A stretch of 39,457 nt of DNA from Actinomycetota bacterium (GTDB lineage Bacteria > Actinomycetota > Actinomycetes > Nanopelagicales > Nanopelagicaceae): positions 1 to 39,457 of the forward strand of contig WLRE01000001.1 of assembly GCA_009698045.1 (NCBI GenBank), read 5' to 3'. This document shows, piece after piece, positions 32,372 through 39,457 of this stretch; within the stretch, counting starts at the first letter, position 1; each line of letters begins with the position of its first letter. The notes under the pieces were generated by a model that saw only the letters and a list, made by a program, of their open reading frames with translations, had not been told where the DNA came from and ran no database searches. A program made the translations under genes and the position numbers.

Positions 32372-32722
32372 ATGGATATTGCCATCCCCGCGCTTATCGA
32401 AGAGCAATTCGCCGCGGGCTCACTCGTTGCAGCTATCGCACAAGATGCAGAGAACCACGAAGTCTTAATGCTCGCTTGGATGAACCGAGAGGCGCTCTCA
32501 TTAACGCTTGCAACTGGCAAGGCTACTTATTGGAGCCGCAGTCGTTCGAGTTTATGGATTAAGGGCGAAACTTCCGGGAGCTCTCAAGAAGTTGTCTCGA
32601 TCGATTATGACTGCGATGGCGATGCAATCTTGCTAAAAGTTCATCAAACTGCGGGCGCTTGCCATACTGGCGAACGCTCCTGTTTCCACAACTCTCTCGC
32701 CAAAGAAGTTCGAGCAAACTAG
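32372..32722 (+). CDS. hisI: Phosphoribosyl-AMP cyclohydrolase HisI
   Basis: HisI opens the purine ring of phosphoribosyl-AMP, the third step of histidine synthesis. The 116-aa product is the cyclohydrolase domain alone, without the HisE pyrophosphohydrolase fused in many bacteria. Motifs are MLAWMNREAL, YWSRSRSSLWIKGETSG, D80-C81-D82-G-D84 for metal, and C97/C104 in GACHTGERSC. A 12-bp palindrome (32359-32370, AGAGAATTCTCT) overlaps its ribosome-binding site, so a small hairpin could hide it. The stop abuts the next ATG. Confidence 0.95.
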   Translation: MDIAIPALIEEQFAAGSLVAAIAQDAENHEVLMLAWMNREALSLTLATGKATYWSRSRSSLWIKGETSGSSQEVVSIDYDCDGDAILLKVHQTAGACHTGERSCFHNSLAKEVRAN

Positions 32723-32914
32723 ATGTCGAGCTCTCAAATAACTCTTGATTTCTCACTCGTAATTCTCGCCTTCTTGGTGATTGGCTTCTTTATCTATCGC
32801 CTCGCACGTAAAGGTATCTCTAAGAAATATGAACGTAGTTCAACCGGCAAAGCTCACACCAACCCATGGAGCGCGCTCTCCGCGGGCGTAGATCCCACCG
32901 AGAAGATTAATTAA
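32723..32914 (+). CDS. Small single-pass membrane protein of unknown function
   Basis: A 63-aa product that I cannot name. It has one hydrophobic helix (about 10-25, LDFSLVILAFLVIGFFIYRL), then a basic stretch (RKGISKKYERSS) and a polar tail NPWSALSAGVDPTEKIN. Positively charged residues after the helix predict an outside N-terminus and cytoplasmic tail. The ATG follows the hisI stop directly, so it would be translated by coupling. Its place matches the small membrane proteins found in trp-region operons of other actinobacteria, but I do not recognise the HGxxPAAW signature here. The well-formed frame and spacing to the next ribosome-binding site support it as a real gene. Confidence 0.6.
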   Translation: MSSSQITLDFSLVILAFLVIGFFIYRLARKGISKKYERSSTGKAHTNPWSALSAGVDPTEKIN

Positions 32915-32931
32915 GTAGAGAAGAGGCTGAA

Positions 32932-33417
32932 ATGAAAAAATTTATGGAACTCCACGGCAAGGCCCAACCGTGGCTTAACTTACTCGGCAGGTTAGTTCTA
33001 GGAATTGTGCTCTTTCTTGCTGGTTATCTCAAAGCTAAGGCTCCGGCTGAAGCGGCAATGTCGGTGCGCGCCTATGAAGTTCTACCGATTCCAGTCGCAA
33101 ACATTTTGGGATACTCCCTGCCGTGGCTTGAAATCGGAGTGGGCCTTCTCCTCATTATTGGTCTGGCGGTAAAGAAATCATCGATCCTAGGTGGCGGCTT
33201 AATGTTCCTCTTTATTGTGGCAATTGCTCAAGCGTGGGCAAGAGGTCTCTCAATCGACTGTGGTTGTTTTGGCAGTGGGGGACAAGTCGAGCCTGGCCAG
33301 ACGAAGTATCTCCAAGAAATTCTGCGCGATGCTGGATTAACAGCGATCGCCATTTATCTATTTCGATATCCGCACGGTAAATTGGCCCTCGACAAGCGCC
33401 CCGAAATACGGGCTTAA
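32932..33417 (+). CDS. MauE/DoxX-like integral membrane protein
   Basis: A 161-aa protein with four hydrophobic segments (about 17-33, 55-79, 84-103, 134-146) of the MauE/DoxX group. A Cys pair, C110-G-C112 in SIDCGCFGSGG, lies at a membrane boundary, as in MauE-like proteins thought to pass electrons to or from a thioredoxin partner. The next gene encodes a membrane-anchored CxxC thioredoxin-fold protein, which fits that idea. AAGAGG precedes the ATG at good spacing. Function in disulfide handling is inference from family and context, not shown directly. Confidence 0.8.
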   Translation: MKKFMELHGKAQPWLNLLGRLVLGIVLFLAGYLKAKAPAEAAMSVRAYEVLPIPVANILGYSLPWLEIGVGLLLIIGLAVKKSSILGGGLMFLFIVAIAQAWARGLSIDCGCFGSGGQVEPGQTKYLQEILRDAGLTAIAIYLFRYPHGKLALDKRPEIRA

Positions 33418-33428
33418 GGAGAATCTCT

Positions 33429-34100
33429 GTGGCACAACAAAATAGTAAAGATGGTGGCGGCCTTCGCGGTCTGGTGATCGGCATGGTTGTTTTTGTAGTC
33501 GCCGTGGGCGCTGCATTCACTGTTATCTCTAACAAGAGCAATTCACAAGCAAAGACGCCGAGTGTGGTTTCCAAGGCTGATGGTTATGGAATTGTCTTCA
33601 ATCCAACTGGTTCTCCAACAATTGAGATCTGGGAAGATTTCCAGTGCCCGGTATGTGCGCAGTTTGAATCTATCAATCACTCCTACATCGAGTCTTTAGC
33701 TCGCGGTAAAGATGTGAAGGTTGTTTACTATCCACTTTCATTCCTAGGGCCTGAATCCGTACTTGCCGCAAATGCTGCCGGATGCGCAGCTGAAGAGGGT
33801 AAGTTCTTGGAATTCCACCGCAGCCTCTATATGAATCAGCCAGCTGAAAATAGCGGTGCTATCAATGCCACGTGGTTACAACTCCTTGGTGCTGGAGCAG
33901 GACTGACATCAAATAAATATATTAATTGTGTTACCAAGGGCAGTTATTACGGCTGGGTAAAGAACGTTGCAGCTAATGGTGCGAAAAATAACATTAACTC
34001 AACCCCAACAGTCAAAGTCAATGGCAAGGAACTCGATCGCGCTACCCAGTACATGGATTCGGCCGCGTTCAAGAAGGCAATTACTGACGCTGGCGCTTAA
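33429..34100 (+). CDS. Membrane-anchored DsbA-family thioredoxin protein
   Basis: A 223-aa protein with a short cytoplasmic start, a transmembrane helix at about 13-34, and an outside DsbA-like thioredoxin domain. The active site is C73-P-V-C76 in DFQCPVCAQFE, and the NSTPTVKVNG segment carries the expected cis-proline. Two further cysteines (in AAGCAAEE and YINCVTKG) could form a structural disulfide, as in mycobacterial DsbA. It probably oxidises or reshuffles disulfides in exported proteins. GTG 33429 follows AAGGAGA. The MauE-like gene directly upstream is the likely redox partner. Confidence 0.9.
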   Translation: MAQQNSKDGGGLRGLVIGMVVFVVAVGAAFTVISNKSNSQAKTPSVVSKADGYGIVFNPTGSPTIEIWEDFQCPVCAQFESINHSYIESLARGKDVKVVYYPLSFLGPESVLAANAAGCAAEEGKFLEFHRSLYMNQPAENSGAINATWLQLLGAGAGLTSNKYINCVTKGSYYGWVKNVAANGAKNNINSTPTVKVNGKELDRATQYMDSAAFKKAITDAGA

Positions 34101-34107
34101 TCCCAAA

Positions 34108-34941
34108 ATGTCTATACCTACGCCCACCTCTTCATATCTAGAGGTGGGCGCTTTAACTATTCACTACTACGCCATCTGCATACTTCTGGGAATAGCGGCC
34201 GCAATACTAATCTCCCGCACTAGATATCAACGCGCGGGTGGAAATCCAGATGAGATTAATGAACTTGCCGCATATGCAATTCCAGCGGGAATTATTGGTG
34301 GCCGTGCGTATCACGTACTAACTTCGCCGGACGCCTACTTCGGGGCGAATGGCAATCCAATTGCTGCCTTTAAAATTTGGGAGGGCGGAATGGGAATCTG
34401 GGGCGCAATTGCGCTCGGTTCATTAGTGGTGTGGCTTCATATTCGTTATGGAAATTACTCACTCTCTTTCGCTCGCGTCTCAGATGTTCTCGCTCCTGGC
34501 CTTCTTGTTGCACAAGCTATTGGTCGCTGGGGAAATTGGTTTAATGCAGAACTCTTCGGCTCTCCAACCAACCTGCCATGGGGAGTATCAATTGCGCCGG
34601 CAGATCGACCAGCGGTTTTCCAAAATTTCACCACTTTTCACCCTACCTTCCTCTACGAATCGCTTTGGTGTTTAGCGATTGCATTTTTACTGTTGCGCTC
34701 CAAAAAAATTCAGAGTTGGCTGACACCTGCTCCGGGTCAGATCTTTCTGGCTTACATTTCTCTCTATACCGTTGGCCGTCTCTGGATTGAGGCGTTGCGT
34801 ATCGATCCAGCCCACCTACTGTGGGGAGTGCGTATCAATATCTGGGTTGCCATCGTTATCTGTGCCACATCGACCTTGATTCTTTTCCGTCGCCGGAGTG
34901 GAGGCGCTGCCTTAAATCCTGACTCAGCGTCCATTGACTAG
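34108..34941 (+). CDS. lgt: Prolipoprotein diacylglyceryl transferase Lgt
   Basis: Lgt moves diacylglycerol from phosphatidylglycerol to the lipobox cysteine of prolipoproteins; LspA from this window acts next. ATG 34108 gives MSIPTPTSSYLEVGALTIHY, a normal Lgt start; the frame is open back to 33967 inside the previous gene, but that part is not Lgt-like. The 277-aa protein has about seven hydrophobic segments, the GGRAYHVL region, and the signature AIGRWGNWFNAELFG, followed by HPTFLYES. The C-terminus is short, without the long tail of mycobacterial Lgt. No clear ribosome-binding site is visible. Confidence 0.95.
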   Translation: MSIPTPTSSYLEVGALTIHYYAICILLGIAAAILISRTRYQRAGGNPDEINELAAYAIPAGIIGGRAYHVLTSPDAYFGANGNPIAAFKIWEGGMGIWGAIALGSLVVWLHIRYGNYSLSFARVSDVLAPGLLVAQAIGRWGNWFNAELFGSPTNLPWGVSIAPADRPAVFQNFTTFHPTFLYESLWCLAIAFLLLRSKKIQSWLTPAPGQIFLAYISLYTVGRLWIEALRIDPAHLLWGVRINIWVAIVICATSTLILFRRRSGGAALNPDSASID

Positions 34942-34942
34942 G

Positions 34943-34948
34943 TAAGGT
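34943..34948 (+). promoter_or_regulatory. Candidate -10 element (TAAGGT) for the VIT-like gene
   Basis: TAAGGT ends 6 nt before the ATG at 34955. CTGACT at 34919-34924 could act as a -35 (TGAC matches) with an 18-bp spacer. The overlapping AAGG might instead be a weak ribosome-binding site, so this case is less clear than hisD or dnaE. Confidence 0.35.
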
Positions 34949-34954
34949 TCACTC

Positions 34955-35662
34955 ATGGGTTTAGAAGAGGTCTACCAACGCAATTTGCACCACAAGGTGC
35001 ACAAGTCTGGCTGGCTGCGCGCAGCTGTATTAGGCGCAAACGACGGTTTAGTTTCGACTTCTTCGCTAATGGTTGGTGTTGCAGCAGCAAATGTAGGTAG
35101 TTCTCTTGTCACAGTTGGGCTTGCCGGAATTGCAGCAGGAGCGATGTCGATGGCGGTCGGTGAATATATTTCTGTTCGTTCGCAGACTGATATTGAAGAA
35201 GTTGATCGTCGGATGGAAATCGAACATTTAAAGAGTGATCCCGAAGGTGAGCTGGCCGAACTTACACAGATCTATATCGAGCGCGGTCTAGATAAGAAAT
35301 TGGCAGAAGAAGTTGCAATCAAAATGACAGAGTTCGATGCACTTGGAACTCATCTGCGCGATGAGCTGGGACAGTTTGAACACACAAGAGCTCGTCCACT
35401 TCAGGCTTCAGCCGCTTCAGCGATTGCATTCACCCTTGGTGGAATCATTCCGTTGATTGGAGCTTTGCTTCCAGTTGACGGCGCAAAGAGCCCTGCGATT
35501 ATTGTGATTACTCTCTTTGGCTTAATTGGTGCCGGACTCATCAGTGCCCGTTCTGCCGGTTCTCCATATGTGAAGACCACCCTTCGAGTGCTCCTCGGAG
35601 GCTCGCTAGGCATGGCGATAACTGCGGGAATTGGTTCACTGGTTCATCTCACGGGAATCTAA
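34955..35662 (+). CDS. VIT1/CCC1 family iron/manganese transporter
   Basis: VIT1/CCC1 proteins move ferrous iron or manganese out of the cytosol. The 235-aa product has the family start LRAAVLGANDGLVSTSSLMVG (about 22-42) covering the first membrane helix, then AGAMSMAVGEYISVRSQTD, a cytoplasmic helical metal-binding insert with many Glu residues (about 80-145), and three further hydrophobic segments to the C-terminus. This matches the five-helix layout of the family. The substrate cannot be told from sequence. It follows lgt by 13 bp and may have its own start site. Confidence 0.9.
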   Translation: MGLEEVYQRNLHHKVHKSGWLRAAVLGANDGLVSTSSLMVGVAAANVGSSLVTVGLAGIAAGAMSMAVGEYISVRSQTDIEEVDRRMEIEHLKSDPEGELAELTQIYIERGLDKKLAEEVAIKMTEFDALGTHLRDELGQFEHTRARPLQASAASAIAFTLGGIIPLIGALLPVDGAKSPAIIVITLFGLIGAGLISARSAGSPYVKTTLRVLLGGSLGMAITAGIGSLVHLTGI

Positions 35663-35764
35663 CCCGACCTATCTCACACACTTTCCTCCAATAAATCTAT
35701 TCGCAGAACTGCCTCTGCCTTGCTACCCTTTAACCTGCCTCGCTAGCGGGGAGTTAGAAATTCG

Positions 35765-35803
35765 CCAGTTGGGCCATTGACGTCCCGACCGTTCTCAACT
35801 TGG
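35765..35803 (+). promoter_or_regulatory. gltB leader with competing hairpins, one covering the ribosome-binding site
   Basis: CCAGTTG (35765-35771) can pair with CAACTTGG (35796-35803), with one bulged base; the right arm includes most of the TTGGAG ribosome-binding site of gltB. GTTGGG (35768-35773) can instead pair with CCCGAC (35784-35789), and the two stems cannot form together. A smaller hairpin CGC-TA-GCG sits at about 35740-35750. The 148-bp gap between the VIT-like gene and gltB has no other feature I can name. I know of no described element at this place. Confidence 0.35.
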
Positions 35804-35810
35804 AGCGCTC

Positions 35811-38800
35811 GTGACACTGTTCTCTTCTTTGCCGTCCGCGCAGGGTCTTTATGATCCGCTGCGCGAGCATGATGCATGCGGTGTTGCAATGGTTGCGACT
35901 CTTAACAAAGTCCCAACTCACGAAATCGTTTCACAAGCTCTTCTTGCTCTGCGCAATATGGAGCACCGCGGTGCAACTGGAGCAGAACCAGATAGTGGTG
36001 ATGGGGCAGGAATTCTTATCCGTGTTCCTGATCAGTTTTATCGTGAAGTTGTAGATTTCACTCTTCCTGCGCCATCTACATACGCAACCGGAATCGCATT
36101 CGTTGATCCATCATTTGCGCATCGGGAAGAACTCGCAAAGCTTGCCCAAGAAGAAGGTCTGACCATTCTTGGTTGGCGCGAACTTCCAACCAACTCTTCA
36201 GCTTTAGGAAAGACAGCGCTATCTGTTATGCCCAAGTTTGAGCAGATCTTTTTATCCAGCAATGGTGGAGAGAAAGATTTAGATCTTGATCGTAAAGTCT
36301 TCGCTCTTCGCAAGCGGGCAGAACATAATTTCCCTATCTACTTCCCATCTCTTTCCGCTCGTACAATTGTGTACAAGGGAATGCTTACAACTGGCCAGCT
36401 AGAAGAATTTTTCCCAGATTTGAGTGATCCACGAGTTGTTTCACCACTTGCTCTCGTCCACTCTCGATTCTCAACAAATACTTTTCCATCTTGGCCGTTA
36501 GCCCATCCATATCGATTTATTGCCCACAATGGTGAGATCAATACCGTTCGTGGAAATCGCAACTGGATGCGTGCGCGAGAAAGTTTGTTGCAGAGCGATC
36601 TCATTCCTGGTGATTTAGCCAGACTCTTTCCTATTGTCGAAAATTCTGGTTCAGATTCAGCATCCTTTGATGAAGTTTTAGAGCTGCTCTATCTCGGTGG
36701 TCGTTCACTTCCTCATTCGGTACTGATGATGATTCCGGAAGCGTGGGAGAACCACGCAACAATGAGTCAGAAGCGTCGCGACTTCTACGCATTCCACTCC
36801 ACGATGATGGAGCCATGGGATGGACCTGCCTGCGTTACTTTCACAGATGGAAATCAAGTAGGTGCGGTACTCGATCGCAATGGACTTCGCCCATCACGTT
36901 TCTGGGTAACCAAAAGTGGAACGGTTGTGCTTGCTTCGGAAGCTGGCGTTCTGCAATTCGCGCCTGAAGACATTGCTCGCAAGGGACGTTTACAACCTGG
37001 TCGCATGTTCTTAGTTGACATTGAACAAGGCCGCATCATTGAAGATGATGAAATTAAGGATTCACTCGCGGATGCCGCTCCATACGGAGAATGGCTTCAC
37101 GCTGGATTAGTAAAACTCTCCGATCTACCCTCACGTGAACATATTGTTTATCCCCACTCATCTGTCGTTCGTCGCCAGCGCGCATTTGGATATACCGAAG
37201 AAGAGTTACGCATCATTGTTACACCGATGGCAAAAAATGGAATGGAACCGCTGGGATCCATGGGAACCGATACCCCGATCGCCGCTCTGTCGGATAAGCC
37301 ACGCATCCTCTTTGATTACTTCGCTCAATTATTTGCTCAAGTTACGAATCCACCACTCGATGCAATCCGCGAAGAACTTGTAACAAGTCTTGCCGGCTCT
37401 ATCGGTCCGGAACACAATCTGCTTGATCCAAGCCCAGCTTCATGTCGTCAAATAGCACTTGATTTTCCAGTTATTGATAATGATGAACTCGCAAAATTAA
37501 TTCACGTTAACGCAGATGGAAATCATCCTGGTTTCAGCGCGCATGTTGTGCGCGGACTATTTCCGGTCATCGGCGGGGGAGAAGCTCTTGCTCAACGGAT
37601 AGCTGAAATTCGCCACGAAGTTTCGCAAGCTATTGAAGATGGCGCACACATTATTGTTCTCTCAGATCGAGATGGAGATGCAGAGCATGCACCTATCCCA
37701 TCCTTACTTCTGACTGCTGCCGTTCACCATCACCTTATCCGCCAAAAGACTCGTACTAAAGTTGGCCTGGTTGTCGAAACCGGCGAAGTCCGCGAAGTTC
37801 ATCATGTTGCACTACTCATTGGATTCGGCGCTGCTGCCATTAACCCATATCTTGCTATGGAGTCCGCAGAAGATTTAGTCCGCCAAGGAGTAATTACTGG
37901 AATCACACCCGAAAAGGCAGTAGCCAATCTGATCAAGTCTCTCGGTAAAGGCGTTCTTAAAGTTATGTCCAAGATGGGTATTTCAACCATCGCTTCATAC
38001 ACGGGCGCACAAGTCTTTGAGGCAATCGGTCTTTCCCGAGAAGTTGTCGACGAGTATTTCACTGGCGTCACCTCTCGCTTGGGCGGTGTCTCGCTCGAAA
38101 CCCTCGCAGATGAAACTATCAAGCGTCATCACATTGCCTATCCACCTGGCGGAGAAATACCTGGCACTAAGCGCCTACCTATTGGCGGGGAGTATCAGTG
38201 GCGTCGCGAGGGCGAACCGCACCTCTTTGATCCAGAGACGGTATTTACTTTGCAGCATTCCACTCGCTCTAAGCGTTATGACATCTTTAAGCGTTATACC
38301 CAGAAAGTTGATGACCAATCAAAGTCACTAATGACATTACGCGGTCTCTTCACTTTTAAAGATGGGCTTCGCCCTGCAGTTCCGATTGATGAAGTTGAGC
38401 CCGCATCGGCAATCATTAAGCGCTTTGCGACTGGCGCTATGTCATATGGCTCAATCTCGGCTGAGGCACACGAAACTTTGGCTATTGCCATGAACCGCAT
38501 TGGCGGAAAATCAAATACTGGCGAAGGTGGAGAAGATCCCGCCCGTTACACATTAGAAAGTAATGGCGATTCCAAACGCTCCTCTATCAAGCAAGTGGCG
38601 AGTGGACGTTTCGGTGTGACTAGCGAGTACCTAGTTAATGCCGATGATATTCAAATTAAAATGGCGCAAGGAGCAAAACCTGGTGAAGGCGGGCAGCTGC
38701 CTGGCGGCAAGGTCTATCCATGGATTGCCAAGGTTCGCTATTCAACTCCTGGTGTTGGATTGATTTCACCTCCTCCTCATCACGATATTTACTCGATTGA

Positions 38801-39457
38801 AGATTTAGCGCAACTTATTCACGATCTTAAGAATGCCAACAAGTTGGCGCGCATCCACGTAAAACTTGTTGCCGAGGTTGGCGTCGGAACAGTTGCTGCA
38901 GGAGTGTCCAAAGCACATGCTGACGTTGTCCTTATCTCGGGGCATGATGGCGGAACGGGAGCGTCACCGCTCACTTCGCTCAAGCATGCTGGTGCTCCTT
39001 GGGAGCTTGGGTTAGCCGAAACGCAGCAGACTCTTATGCTCAACGGTCTTCGTGATCGCATTGTCGTTCAAGTCGATGGTCAGATGAAGACTGGTAGAGA
39101 CGTGCTGATTGCGGCTTTATTAGGCGGCGAAGAATTTGGATTCGCTACTGCGCCACTCGTTGTTTCTGGTTGCGTCATGATGCGCGTCTGCCATCTCGAT
39201 ACCTGTCCCGTGGGAGTAGCTACTCAGAATCCCGAGCTCCGTGCTCGGTTCTCTGGCAAGCCTGAATTTGTTGAAACCTTCTTTGAGTATGTTGCCGAAG
39301 AAGTGCGCGAACACTTAGCGGCACTTGGTTTCCGCACTCTCGACGAGGCTATCGGCCAAGTTGAAGTTTTGGACACACGGGTTGCAGTTGACCACTGGAA
39401 GGCGAGCGGACTCGACCTAACTCCACTTCTTCAAGCACCAGCGAAATCAACTCCACC
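35811..39457 (+). CDS. gltB: Glutamate synthase large subunit GltB (partial, 3' end outside window)
   Basis: GltB makes glutamate from glutamine and 2-oxoglutarate with electrons from GltD. GTG 35811 follows TTGGAG and gives MTLFSSLPSAQGLYDPLREH; the frame then stays open for 1215 codons to the window edge. C23 (HDACGVAMV) becomes the N-terminal nucleophile after removal of a 22-residue propeptide. Visible parts are the glutaminase domain (HRGATGAEPDSGDGAGI; RFSTNTFPSWP; AHNGEINT), the central domain, and the FMN domain (GGKSNTGEGGEDP, QGAKPGEGGQLPGG, GHDGGTGASP). The 3Fe-4S cluster cysteines C1121, C1127 and C1132 follow Cx5Cx4C. The C-terminal beta-helix domain lies beyond the edge. Confidence 0.96.
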   Translation, partial: MTLFSSLPSAQGLYDPLREHDACGVAMVATLNKVPTHEIVSQALLALRNMEHRGATGAEPDSGDGAGILIRVPDQFYREVVDFTLPAPSTYATGIAFVDPSFAHREELAKLAQEEGLTILGWRELPTNSSALGKTALSVMPKFEQIFLSSNGGEKDLDLDRKVFALRKRAEHNFPIYFPSLSARTIVYKGMLTTGQLEEFFPDLSDPRVVSPLALVHSRFSTNTFPSWPLAHPYRFIAHNGEINTVRGNRNWMRARESLLQSDLIPGDLARLFPIVENSGSDSASFDEVLELLYLGGRSLPHSVLMMIPEAWENHATMSQKRRDFYAFHSTMMEPWDGPACVTFTDGNQVGAVLDRNGLRPSRFWVTKSGTVVLASEAGVLQFAPEDIARKGRLQPGRMFLVDIEQGRIIEDDEIKDSLADAAPYGEWLHAGLVKLSDLPSREHIVYPHSSVVRRQRAFGYTEEELRIIVTPMAKNGMEPLGSMGTDTPIAALSDKPRILFDYFAQLFAQVTNPPLDAIREELVTSLAGSIGPEHNLLDPSPASCRQIALDFPVIDNDELAKLIHVNADGNHPGFSAHVVRGLFPVIGGGEALAQRIAEIRHEVSQAIEDGAHIIVLSDRDGDAEHAPIPSLLLTAAVHHHLIRQKTRTKVGLVVETGEVREVHHVALLIGFGAAAINPYLAMESAEDLVRQGVITGITPEKAVANLIKSLGKGVLKVMSKMGISTIASYTGAQVFEAIGLSREVVDEYFTGVTSRLGGVSLETLADETIKRHHIAYPPGGEIPGTKRLPIGGEYQWRREGEPHLFDPETVFTLQHSTRSKRYDIFKRYTQKVDDQSKSLMTLRGLFTFKDGLRPAVPIDEVEPASAIIKRFATGAMSYGSISAEAHETLAIAMNRIGGKSNTGEGGEDPARYTLESNGDSKRSSIKQVASGRFGVTSEYLVNADDIQIKMAQGAKPGEGGQLPGGKVYPWIAKVRYSTPGVGLISPPPHHDIYSIEDLAQLIHDLKNANKLARIHVKLVAEVGVGTVAAGVSKAHADVVLISGHDGGTGASPLTSLKHAGAPWELGLAETQQTLMLNGLRDRIVVQVDGQMKTGRDVLIAALLGGEEFGFATAPLVVSGCVMMRVCHLDTCPVGVATQNPELRARFSGKPEFVETFFEYVAEEVREHLAALGFRTLDEAIGQVEVLDTRVAVDHWKASGLDLTPLLQAPAKSTP

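Noticed and set aside
35811..39457. gltB as a broken gene
   Set aside because: Several short frames overlap this region, but the GTG 35811 frame stays open and in register through the iron-sulfur cysteines to the right edge, so it is intact and merely cut by the window.

Overview
The window is a compact, ordinary-looking core-genome segment from an actinobacterium. Four things point there. The gene order runs dinB, a DUF3040 gene, mraZ, a division and cell-wall (dcw) cluster, sepF and yggT, then ileS, a TraR/DksA gene, lspA, rluD, dnaE, a his operon, lgt and gltB. A DUF3040 protein is present. hisA encodes a PriA-type enzyme. The mraZ-rsmH gap holds a structured leader resembling the actinobacterial mraW RNA motif. 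The moderate GC content (about half by eye), stop/start overlaps at most gene junctions and the absence of divIVA after yggT suggest a small streamlined genome, such as the freshwater acI/Nanopelagicales group. That placement is inference; no marker here proves it.

Layout. Bases 1-855 hold the 3' end of dinB and a DUF3040 membrane protein gene, closed by a strong intrinsic terminator. Bases 860-18053 (+) hold the dcw cluster: an array of G-tract repeats (likely MraZ operator), mraZ, a structured leader, rsmH, ftsL-like, ftsI, murE, murF, mraY, murD, ftsW, murG, murC and ftsQ. They continue with a promoter/hairpin region, ftsZ, pgeF, a YggS-type PLP protein gene, sepF and yggT. Together these make the UDP-MurNAc-pentapeptide, lipid I and lipid II, export and polymerise it at the septum, and build and anchor the Z ring. 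MurE carries the meso-diaminopimelate DNPR motif.

Bases 18050-21181 (-) hold ileS, convergent with yggT and sharing a 4-bp stop overlap with it. Bases 21316-27163 (+) hold a lysine-rich TraR/DksA zinc-finger gene, lspA, rluD and dnaE (with intact PHP metal ligands). Bases 27212-32722 (+) hold the histidine genes hisD-C-B-H-A-F-I. Bases 32723-35662 (+) hold an unknown 63-aa membrane protein, a MauE/DoxX-like membrane protein, a membrane-anchored DsbA-like thioredoxin, lgt and a VIT1/CCC1-type metal transporter. The trp genes that many actinobacteria carry between hisI and lgt are missing here. From 35811 to the right edge runs gltB (glutamate synthase large subunit), cut off by the window.

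I saw no mobile element, CRISPR array, phage gene, tRNA or rRNA gene, and no convincing novel multi-gene system. The most interesting signals are regulatory: the roughly 10-bp-periodic MraZ-box array; the folded mraZ-rsmH leader; a promoter plus imperfect palindrome in front of ftsZ; a recurrent TANNNT element 6-7 nt before SD-less start codons (DUF3040, sepF, dnaE, hisD, VIT-like gene, perhaps murD) that suggests leaderless transcripts; and mutually exclusive hairpins in the gltB leader, one covering its ribosome-binding site.
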